Shown here piece by piece: positions 42,185-48,313 of a stretch of 48,313 nucleotides of DNA. Under the pieces are notes generated by a model. It saw only the letters and a program-made list of their open reading frames with translations. It was not told the DNA's origin and ran no database searches. The stretch is from NCBI GenBank assembly GCA_001303415.1, contig LJTN01000020.1:1-48313 (forward strand). Direction: 5' to 3'. A program made the translations under genes and the position numbers. This DNA is from Myxococcales bacterium SG8_38. Lineage in GTDB: Bacteria; Myxococcota_A; Polyangia; Polyangiales; Houyiibacteriaceae. Position 1 is the stretch's first letter; each line of letters begins with the position of its first letter.

Positions 42185-43539
42185 CCGGACGTGAAGCTCT
42201 CCCTCACTACGTCGAGTCGACTCGCCTGCAGCACTTCGTCAACTACGAGGTGGTCGGCAAGTCCGCGCTCCGAGTCCAGCGTTGGCGGGATCAATGGAAG
42301 CTCGCCACGAGGCGTCCCCGCCCCGACAGCCCGCTCAGTCCGCCCCTACGTTGTGTTGCGTACATGAAGGAGATCATGAGTCGTCACTACCTCGAGGGAC
42401 GGTATGCCGCTGGTGTTCGCAAAGTGGCTTGGGTGACGAGCGGCGCGCCCACCGAGCCCCTTCAAGCCCTCGGCTATTTCCTCGTTTATCCGGAGAACCA
42501 CGCGGCCCTCTGCGGGGTTCGCCGAAAAGCGCAAAGCATCGCCGAGGAGGCAGAGCACGCCGGTTGGTCTCGCGACATTTGTTCCTACGCGCGCACCGAC
42601 ATCGGTTCGATGCTGTCGGGCAAGACACCTGCCGGGCGGCTCCCGCGGCCCGACGTCCTCGTGTGTTGCACCAACATCTGCCAAACCGTCCTGCACTGGT
42701 ACCGGGTGTTGGCGGACTACTTCGGTTGCCCGCTCGTTCTGATCGACACCCCGTTCTTGTTTCACGAGGCGCATGAGCACGAAGTGGCCTACGTGAAGCG
42801 CCAGATCGAGGACATGATCTGCGTGGCCGAGGAAATCGCTGGAAAGTCCCTCCATGAGAAGCGCTTTCAGGACGTGATGGCCAACGCGCGGCGCGGGGCG
42901 GAGCTCTGGCTCGAAATCCTGAACCGCTCCCAGCACCGGCCCGCACCCATGACGGCATTCGACGGCTTCATCCACATGGGCCCGATCGTCGACATGCGCG
43001 GCGAGGCCGTCGTCGTTGCGTACTACGAACGCATGCTGGCCGAGCTCGACGAGCGCATCGATCGCGGCATCGGCGCGATCAAGAACGAGCGGTACCGAGT
43101 GCTTTGGGACAACCTCCCCATCTGGTTCAAGATCGGTGATCTTTCCAAATGGCTCGCCGAGCGCGGTGTGAACGTCGTTGCTTCCACGTACACCTACGCC
43201 TGGGGCGAGCTTGCACCGATGATCGATCCCGATCATCCGCTCGACTCCATGGCCCGGGTCTATCTTCATCCCATTTTGAACCGCTCGACGGGGCACAAGC
43301 TCGAGTCGATGAAGCGGATGGTGGACGAGTTCGAGCTCGATGGCGTCATTCTGCATTCCGATCGCTCCTGTAAGCCCTACTCGCTCGGGCAGATCGATCA
43401 GCGTGATCGCCTGGTCAAGAAGCTCGGGGTTCCAGCGCTGCTACTCGAGGCGGATCACAACGACCCACGCGACTACGCCGAGGAGCAAGGAAGCAATCGG
43501 CTCGAAGCGTTCGTGGAAACGATGGAGGCGAGGGCGTGA
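42181..43539 (+). CDS. 2-hydroxyacyl-CoA dehydratase family subunit (HgdA/BcrB-like)
   Basis: Partner subunit of 452 residues. Family features are TSGAPTEPLQALGYFLVYPEN, AALCG and SRDICSYARTDIGS, then CCTNICQTVLHWYRVLADYF with LVLIDTPF. Later comes VILHSDRSCKPYSLGQ with the last cluster-binding cysteine, then PALLLEADHNDPRDY, the family's LExD block. The longer, BcrB-like length suggests the complex is a heterodimer in which each subunit holds one cluster. The ATG at 42181 overlaps the previous stop; the same frame is open further upstream but is only a shadow of the first subunit. Its stop overlaps the activator gene. Confidence 0.87.
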   Translation: MTGREALPHYVESTRLQHFVNYEVVGKSALRVQRWRDQWKLATRRPRPDSPLSPPLRCVAYMKEIMSRHYLEGRYAAGVRKVAWVTSGAPTEPLQALGYFLVYPENHAALCGVRRKAQSIAEEAEHAGWSRDICSYARTDIGSMLSGKTPAGRLPRPDVLVCCTNICQTVLHWYRVLADYFGCPLVLIDTPFLFHEAHEHEVAYVKRQIEDMICVAEEIAGKSLHEKRFQDVMANARRGAELWLEILNRSQHRPAPMTAFDGFIHMGPIVDMRGEAVVVAYYERMLAELDERIDRGIGAIKNERYRVLWDNLPIWFKIGDLSKWLAERGVNVVASTYTYAWGELAPMIDPDHPLDSMARVYLHPILNRSTGHKLESMKRMVDEFELDGVILHSDRSCKPYSLGQIDQRDRLVKKLGVPALLLEADHNDPRDYAEEQGSNRLEAFVETMEARA

Positions 43540-44309
43540 GCCACGTTGCAGCGATCGGAATCGACGCAGGCTCCACCACCTGTAAGCTCGTGGCCGTCGA
43601 CCGTGACGGCGCAATCATCGCTTGGCTCTTGGAGCCGACGGAGCCGCGAGTGGAGATTCAGGTGAGGCGGATGCTCGACGCGCTTCGCGCGGAGATTCGA
43701 ATCGAAACGGCGGTTCCGGCGATCGCAACCGGCTACGGTCGCAAGCTGATCAAGCAGGCCACCCGCAACCTCACGGAGATCACGTGCCATGCCAGGGGGG
43801 TTTTTCGGGATTTGGGACGCGCCGGGACGCTGATCGACATCGGGGGTCAGGACAGCAAGGTGATTCAGATCGGCGAGGACGGCCGGCCGGTGGACTTCAT
43901 GATGAACGACAAGTGCGCTGCGGGTACGGGCCGGTTCCTCGAATACACCGCCGCGCGCCTCGGCGTTCCCATCGAGGCTCTCGGGAAACGCGCGCTCTCG
44001 GTCAGCTCCGAGGAGCCCATCAGCTCGACTTGCACAGTCTTCGCGGAGTCCGAGATCATCTCTCTGATCGCGCGGGGGGCGGAGCCCGACGCCATCCTGC
44101 GAGGTCTCCACCGCTCGCTGGTCGGACGTGTCGTCTCCATGGCCCGCAGCGTGGGCATCGTGCCCCCGGTCATGCTTTCGGGAGGCGTGGCCCGGAACGA
44201 AGCAGTCCGGACCATGATCGCCGAGGCGACGGGCGAGGATGTCATCGTCCCGCGGCAGCCCCAGCTCATGGGCGCATACGGCGCCGCCCTCTTGGGTAGC
44301 GCTGCCTAG
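43536..44309 (+). CDS. 2-hydroxyacyl-CoA dehydratase activator (BadF/BadG/BcrA/BcrD ATPase family)
   Basis: ATP-driven electron injector of 257 residues (archerase) that reduces the dehydratase at very low potential. The ASKHA-type ATPase loops are GIDAGSTTCKLVAVD (residues 8-22) and LIDIGGQDSKVIQI (99-112). The two cysteines that, across the dimer, hold one [4Fe-4S] cluster are Cys127 in NDKCAAGTGRF and Cys166 in SSTCTVFAESEI. SGGVARNEAV and QLMGAYGAAL close the fold. A single activator matches dehydratases; class I benzoyl-CoA reductases have two different ones. The start is a GTG overlapping the previous stop (GTGA). Confidence 0.92.
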   Translation: MSHVAAIGIDAGSTTCKLVAVDRDGAIIAWLLEPTEPRVEIQVRRMLDALRAEIRIETAVPAIATGYGRKLIKQATRNLTEITCHARGVFRDLGRAGTLIDIGGQDSKVIQIGEDGRPVDFMMNDKCAAGTGRFLEYTAARLGVPIEALGKRALSVSSEEPISSTCTVFAESEIISLIARGAEPDAILRGLHRSLVGRVVSMARSVGIVPPVMLSGGVARNEAVRTMIAEATGEDVIVPRQPQLMGAYGAALLGSAA

Positions 44310-44334
44310 CTCGAACGCGCAAGATCACCTCCCG

Positions 44335-44691
44335 ATGGAGATCTGGAAGGAGTTTCGCTTGGAAGCGGCCCACATGCTGCCAAACGTGCCCGACGGGCAC
44401 AAGTGCAAGCGATTGCACGGCCACTCGTACCGAGTCCGGATATTCGTCGAAGGGGAGCTCGACCCCACGCTCGGCTGGGTCGTAGATTTTGCCGACATCG
44501 CGGACGCCTTCGAGCCGTTGCGTCTTCGGCTCGACCACTACTATCTCAACGAGATCGAAGGGCTCGAAAACCCAACCAGCGAGGCGCTGGCACGTTGGAT
44601 CTGGCGCCGGCTGCAGCCGACGCTTCCCATCCTGAGCCGCGTCGAGGTTGGCGAAACGTGTACCTCCGGCTGCGTCTATCGTGGCGACTGA
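44335..44691 (+). CDS. queD: 6-carboxy-5,6,7,8-tetrahydropterin synthase family (QueD-like)
   Basis: A 118-residue T-fold enzyme that converts dihydroneopterin triphosphate to 6-carboxytetrahydropterin, the second step towards queuosine and other deazapurines. Zinc ligands are His13 (EAAHML) and His28/His30 (LHGHSY), the catalytic cysteine is Cys24 (HKCKRLHGH), and the conserved LDHYYLNEI and VGETCTSGC follow. It starts 25 bases after the activator gene with no obvious ribosome-binding site, in the same direction. No other queuosine gene (queC, queE, queF) is in the window. Confidence 0.9.
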   Translation: MEIWKEFRLEAAHMLPNVPDGHKCKRLHGHSYRVRIFVEGELDPTLGWVVDFADIADAFEPLRLRLDHYYLNEIEGLENPTSEALARWIWRRLQPTLPILSRVEVGETCTSGCVYRGD

Positions 44692-44717
44692 GCGGGCACG
44701 ACCGCAGCGCCGTTCAT

Positions 44718-46271
44718 CTACACCCGATTCTGAGCAGCAGATGACGGCCGCTGCTCGGTCTCCCGCTCCATCGAAGGCCTGAGGTGCTCGGGGAGCTCGT
44801 CGCGGCGGAAGACGTCGTCGAGGTTCTCGGCCCGTCGTATGACCGCTGCACGATCTCCGGTAACCAGCACGGCCGCGGGACGGGGCATAGCGTTGAAGTT
44901 GCTGGCGGACACTTCTTGGTAGGCGCCGGTGTCGAGGAAGGCGAAGATGTCGCCTACTTGCACCTCGGGCACTCGCACGGCGCCAAGCAGACGATCCCCG
45001 TAACAGCTTCGCCCCACCACGTCGGCTTTGATCGTCTTCGGTGCGTCGAGCCGGTTCGCGACACAGTAATCGTGGAGATGATGCTCGAAGCGTCCGCCCG
45101 TCATCCAGAACTCGGAGGTGTCGATGGTCACGAGGTTCCATCGGATCGGCGAGGTCATCGTCTTGGTGGCTTCGACCGTGGTCAGGTGCACTCCGGCATT
45201 TCCGTGGATTGCGCGTCCGGGCTCGAGCTGCAGCGTGATGCCCTCCGGGTCGATCCCGTGCTTCGGAAGCGCGTCGAGCAGCGCCGCGGTGGTCGCCGCC
45301 CCGTAGTGCTCGATGCTCGGGGCAACGATGGTGTTGGGATGACCTTCGATGAGCGTCAGGAGCTTGTCGATCACGCGATAACGAGCGTTGGCCCCGAGGT
45401 ACTTCAGGCCGAGCGACAGCATGTGCAGCGTGCCGAGCAAGAACGGGTCGCGATAATCCGTGGCTGCATTGTGCGGGTCTCTCGGAATCGCGAATCCCCC
45501 ACCGATGCTGATCTCTTTCGGGCGGTATCCGCCGAGAGCGGTACAAACTCGACCCATGTCGCGCGCGTACGCGTGCATCTGTGCTTCCCAGTAGCGAGTG
45601 GAGCGATGATGCCGTCCGTGATGCGCATGAAAGCCGACGACCTCGACGTTCGGGAGCTTCATCACGCGTTTGCCGGCCTCGATGACCTCGTCGATGGAAA
45701 GGCCTCCCTTGTAGACGAGCGCCACCAGATCGGTCGGGACCATGCCGTCCGATGCAAAGTCGCTCTTCTTCACGAACTCCGAGATCGCAGGCCGGATTCG
45801 AAGGCGAACCGAAGCGGGCTTCGGTAGCGTCGGCGCCAGCTCCTCGAGGAACGCGACGTCGCGCAGGCTGTCGATGGTGAGCCTCGCGCCCACCTCGAGC
45901 GTGCGGCGGATATGCTCCTTGCTCTTGGGCACCCCGTTGACTGAAATGAACCTCGGGTCGACTCCGGCACGGAGGGCGACGTCGAGCTCGCCTGCCGAGT
46001 AAATGTCGGCGCCGCAACCTTCGTCGGCGAGAATCCGCTGAATGGCGAAGATCCAATTCGCCTTGGCGGCGGGCATCACCTTCACGGGGCCGGCGGTCCA
46101 GCCCTTCTCGAAGGCGTCGCGGAAACGGCGCACATTGCGCCGAATCTGATCCTCGGAAAACACGAACAGCGGCGAGCCGAACCGCTCGACCAGGTCGGTG
46201 CTTGCGAGCTCCTCGACGAACAATACGCCGTCCCGGTTGCTCAAACAGTCATCGATGCTTGTGCTAGCCAT
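44718..46271 (-). CDS. PLP-dependent decarboxylase, diaminopimelate decarboxylase family
   Basis: Fold-III PLP enzyme of 517 residues. The PLP lysine is Lys70 in PAAKAN, the substrate/phosphate loop GFHAHHGRHHR follows, ISIGGGFAIPRD is the glycine-rich phosphate site, LEPGRAIHGNAG is the PLP-ribose region, and GRSCYGDRLL carries the catalytic cysteine of the neighbouring subunit. It is longer than typical LysA (about 420) because of insertions, including a loop around HNAATDYRDPF. With no lysine genes nearby it may act on a different amino acid or in secondary metabolism. GGAGCG precedes the ATG. Confidence 0.82.
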   Translation of the reverse strand: MASTSIDDCLSNRDGVLFVEELASTDLVERFGSPLFVFSEDQIRRNVRRFRDAFEKGWTAGPVKVMPAAKANWIFAIQRILADEGCGADIYSAGELDVALRAGVDPRFISVNGVPKSKEHIRRTLEVGARLTIDSLRDVAFLEELAPTLPKPASVRLRIRPAISEFVKKSDFASDGMVPTDLVALVYKGGLSIDEVIEAGKRVMKLPNVEVVGFHAHHGRHHRSTRYWEAQMHAYARDMGRVCTALGGYRPKEISIGGGFAIPRDPHNAATDYRDPFLLGTLHMLSLGLKYLGANARYRVIDKLLTLIEGHPNTIVAPSIEHYGAATTAALLDALPKHGIDPEGITLQLEPGRAIHGNAGVHLTTVEATKTMTSPIRWNLVTIDTSEFWMTGGRFEHHLHDYCVANRLDAPKTIKADVVGRSCYGDRLLGAVRVPEVQVGDIFAFLDTGAYQEVSASNFNAMPRPAAVLVTGDRAAVIRRAENLDDVFRRDELPEHLRPSMERETEQRPSSAAQNRV

Positions 46272-46353
46272 GATCCGCTCCCTGGAAGGCCTCAAAAGCC
46301 TTCAATTACTGACGGTGAATAATTACGTATGGACCCATCCACCTGATCCTGTA
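46272..46353. promoter_or_regulatory. Short AT-rich divergent promoter region
   Basis: An 82-base gap separates the decarboxylase from the LuxR-type regulator. It contains an AT-rich patch (about 46301-46330) that stands out in this GC-rich DNA, the direct repeat AATTAC at 46304-46309 and 46321-46326, and an inverted repeat GAAGGC...GCCTTC (46285-46303). These would suit overlapping promoters and an operator for the regulator, but no clear -35/-10 pair can be assigned. Confidence 0.45.
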
Positions 46354-47400
46354 GTGGTATGGTGCGTGGATCCCCGGGGCCCGGCAATCATCGATTTCGT
46401 GGAGGCAGCGTACGATCTGCAGCCCGAGCCGAGCGACTGGCTCGCAGCGCTCATGCGAACCGGGGCGCCGATCCTCGATTTCGGGCTCGGAACGTTCGCA
46501 CTGACGCTGGTACGGCCTCCGAAGCCCGGCCCGGTGGTGATCGAGCACGCGCAGCTGGAGCTGGCCCCTGCTGGTCTGGCCGAGCGCCTGGCGCGTTTGC
46601 AGGGCGAGCTCGACATGCGCCTTCTCTGGCCGATCAGCCGGCCGGGAGTCCCAAAGACGCTGAGCGAGGTCACGCGAGACCATGCTCCCGGCGCGTTTCA
46701 GCATATCATGCGCCATTTCGACTTCGCAGAGGACGGCCTCGGGGTGTCTGCATGCGGACCGGGCGGACGTGGCATCTATCTCATCGTGCCACTTCCGAAG
46801 ACGAGAAGCCTGACGCCGCGAGCGCGAGAGCGCTGGCAGATGCTGGCGGCCCACCTCGGAGCAGGATACCGGCTGAGGCACGCAGCGCTGTCCGCTTCGG
46901 AGACGTCCGGGACCGATCTGCCTCACGGCGCCGAGGCAGTCATCGACCCGTCCAGCTTTCGAGTGACGGATGCCCGCGGCCCAGCCAAGTCGCGGGGCGG
47001 GCTCGACGCGCTGAGAGAGGCGGCACTGGTGGTCGACCGTGCGCGAGGGCGGATGCGCAGCACCGAGCCGGAGAAGGCACTGGAGCTTTGGCGCGCTTTG
47101 GTCCGCGGCCGATGGTCGACGATCGATTGGTTCGATTCGGACGGACGCAGGTACGTGCTCGGCGTGCCCAATGCGTTCGGGGTGAGCGACCTGCGCGGGC
47201 TAACCGAGCGCGAATTCCAAGTCGTCGCCTACGCGGCTTCCGGCCAGATCAACAAGATGATCGGGTATCACCTCGGGATTTCGAAGGGCCGCGTGTCTTC
47301 GTTGTTGGGCTCGGCCATGCGCAAGCTGGGGGTGAACAATCGCGCTCACCTCGTTCGACTGTTTCGCGGTCTCGACTGCGGAGTCGAGCCAAGCGACTGA
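46354..47400 (+). CDS. LuxR-type (GerE-domain) transcription regulator
   Basis: DNA-binding regulator of about 348 residues. The C-terminal LuxR-type helix-turn-helix is clear: GLTEREFQVVAYAASGQINK followed by MIGYHLGISKGRVSSLLGSAM and RKLGVNNRAHLVRLF. The N-terminal part is a poorly conserved sensor-like domain beginning near AIIDFVEAAYDLQ and has no autoinducer-binding pattern I can recognise. The start is uncertain: GTG at 46354 is chosen because the DNA before about 46331 is AT-rich and looks like promoter; other in-frame starts are 46270, 46315 and 46366. It is divergent from the decarboxylase, which it may control. Confidence 0.78.
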   Translation: MVWCVDPRGPAIIDFVEAAYDLQPEPSDWLAALMRTGAPILDFGLGTFALTLVRPPKPGPVVIEHAQLELAPAGLAERLARLQGELDMRLLWPISRPGVPKTLSEVTRDHAPGAFQHIMRHFDFAEDGLGVSACGPGGRGIYLIVPLPKTRSLTPRARERWQMLAAHLGAGYRLRHAALSASETSGTDLPHGAEAVIDPSSFRVTDARGPAKSRGGLDALREAALVVDRARGRMRSTEPEKALELWRALVRGRWSTIDWFDSDGRRYVLGVPNAFGVSDLRGLTEREFQVVAYAASGQINKMIGYHLGISKGRVSSLLGSAMRKLGVNNRAHLVRLFRGLDCGVEPSD

Positions 47401-47414
47401 GCCCAAGACCCCGC

Positions 47415-48313
47415 TTAGGATTCACCCGCGTCGCCGATGCGGATGGTCACCTTGCCGAGGCCTTTTCCACGCGCGACGACTTGGTCCCTGGGCTTCAAGA
47501 AGGCCGTGGTATCGCTCCCGAGCTTGGCCTCGAGCTTCGTGAATCGGCTCAACCCGAGGAGCCCGCTCAACCGCACCAGCCAGCGCGGCGTCTTCATGGC
47601 GACTCCCCCCGGTGTCCCGGTCAGCACGATCGTTCCCTTCTCGAGCGGCGTCTCGGGGTACTTGGTCTGGATGAAGCGAAGCATTTGGCGCGGCGTGTAG
47701 ATCAGATCGTCGGTCGATTGCGTCTGCCGCACCTCTCCATTCACGATCGTCTCGATCACCACGCACGGAATCGTATCCTGCTTGGCTTCGTTTGGGACCC
47801 ACGCCCGATCGGCCACCGGCATGAATCCGGGAAAGCTCTTCGATGCGCCCCAATAGTCGTGTGGATTGGGCTGTCCGTCTCCCAGAATGGCGAGCGTGCG
47901 CGCCGATAGATCATTGGCGATGAAGAAGCCGAGGCGTGGCACGAAGCCCGCGTCGTCGAGTGAACGCGGATCGATGTCCTCGAGCAGCACGAGGCCCATC
48001 TCCACCTCGTAGTCGAGCAGCGGAGAGATCGCGTCGTACTTTCGTCGAAGCGTCTCTCCGAGGCCCGGTTCGACGCTATCTGCGGTCTCGCAAAGCGCAT
48101 CTGTGTCGGGCATGGCGACGGTGGCATCGGTCCGGACCAGCGCCCTCGGGTCCTTCCGAAAGACCGGTGGCATGGCCTCTGGGTCAAAGGCTGAAGCCGT
48201 CTCTTCGATGTGCCCCGCGTAGGAGAGCCCGATGCCGAACGCCTGCGGCGGCGCTTCGAGAGGGACATAGGAGCCGTTGCCGAGGTCGTAGCATTGGAGG
48301 GTCGCGGGCTTGG
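47415..48313 (-). CDS. Fumarylacetoacetate hydrolase (FAH) family protein, 5' end beyond the window
   Basis: The frame is open to the end of the window, so about 298 residues are present and the true start lies outside; the ATG at 48173 is internal. Just inside the edge are blocks that fit the family (QCYDLGNGSYVPLE, GLSYAGHIEET). Metal-binding acids are in DYEVEMGLVL, ANDLSARTL follows, and a later segment reads IVLTGTPGGVAMKTP. FAH-family enzymes are metal-dependent hydrolases, decarboxylases or isomerases of beta-keto acids in aromatic breakdown. Substrate is unknown. It converges on the regulator gene, 14 bases away. Confidence 0.85.
   Translation of the reverse strand, partial: KPATLQCYDLGNGSYVPLEAPPQAFGIGLSYAGHIEETASAFDPEAMPPVFRKDPRALVRTDATVAMPDTDALCETADSVEPGLGETLRRKYDAISPLLDYEVEMGLVLLEDIDPRSLDDAGFVPRLGFFIANDLSARTLAILGDGQPNPHDYWGASKSFPGFMPVADRAWVPNEAKQDTIPCVVIETIVNGEVRQTQSTDDLIYTPRQMLRFIQTKYPETPLEKGTIVLTGTPGGVAMKTPRWLVRLSGLLGLSRFTKLEAKLGSDTTAFLKPRDQVVARGKGLGKVTIRIGDAGES

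Noticed and set aside
41090-44309. Class I benzoyl-CoA reductase
   Set aside because: That enzyme needs two different activator subunits and usually a ferredoxin; only one activator is present, so the call stays at superfamily level.
44266-46056. Open frame of 596 codons on the minus strand covering queD and the decarboxylase
   Set aside because: Arginine-rich, low-quality translation in another phase of two well-supported genes; a typical GC-rich shadow frame.
46359-47909. Open frame of 516 codons on the plus strand across the regulator and FAH genes
   Set aside because: It is out of phase with the LuxR-type gene and antisense to the FAH gene, both clear by motif.

Overview
The window is gene-dense, GC-rich chromosomal DNA with about 50 protein genes, most of them in tightly overlapping operons. 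No rRNA or tRNA gene, insertion sequence or CRISPR array was found. The gene mix suggests a Gram-negative deltaproteobacterial-type organism, most plausibly a Myxococcota relative. The pointers are DUF481-type outer-membrane proteins, many lipoproteins, the arginine succinyltransferase pathway, a 2-hydroxyacyl-CoA dehydratase system and a solitary four-helix-bundle (23S rRNA intervening-sequence) gene. This assignment is inference; no phylogenetic marker gene is present.

Layout. 1-1878: end of modA, then modB and modC (molybdate import). 1918-3824: DUF481 outer-membrane protein and an L,D-transpeptidase lipoprotein. 3989-8176: glycogenin-like GT8 glycosyltransferase coupled to a GH13 alpha-glucosidase and a small secreted protein, then a lipoprotein. 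8173-9742: Fpg/Nei DNA glycosylase and a metallo-beta-lactamase-fold hydrolase. 9877-13985: complete four-gene sugar ABC importer. 13982-15355: sodium:solute symporter. 15495-16516: peroxide-defence unit made of a cysteine-free Fur/PerR-type regulator with a perfect 7-1-7 operator, followed by ahpC. 17021-19720: ilvA and a succinate-semialdehyde-type dehydrogenase, with the orphan DNA-binding tail of an NtrC-like regulator trapped between them. 19862-25391: outer-membrane protein, CBS protein, SPFH lipoprotein, DUF1295 membrane protein, a hypothetical protein and a SulP anion transporter. 25542-31265: minus-strand run astB, astD, astA, a BtaA-like transferase, a DoxX-like membrane protein and an SRPBCC protein. 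31404-39923: esterase, acyl-CoA ligase, MBL hydrolase, SDR, aldo/keto reductase, and a coupled TPP enzyme, epimerase and SDR unit.

39924-41089 is the least ordinary stretch. A 108-residue four-helix-bundle gene has its ribosome-binding site buried in an almost perfect 27-base inverted repeat. A stem-loop lies just after its stop codon, CTGNNN hexamer arrays flank it on both sides, and a long GC-rich inverted repeat lies beyond. This is the best candidate for an undescribed element.

41090-44691 is a four-gene unit: two 2-hydroxyacyl-CoA dehydratase subunits, their ATP-dependent iron-sulfur activator, and a QueD-type enzyme. 44718-48313 holds a PLP decarboxylase of the diaminopimelate decarboxylase family, a divergent LuxR-type regulator, and the 3' part of a fumarylacetoacetate hydrolase family gene that runs off the end.

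Together the genes suggest a heterotroph importing sugars, molybdate and anions and degrading arginine, threonine and acyl-CoA substrates. No single pathway is complete within the window.
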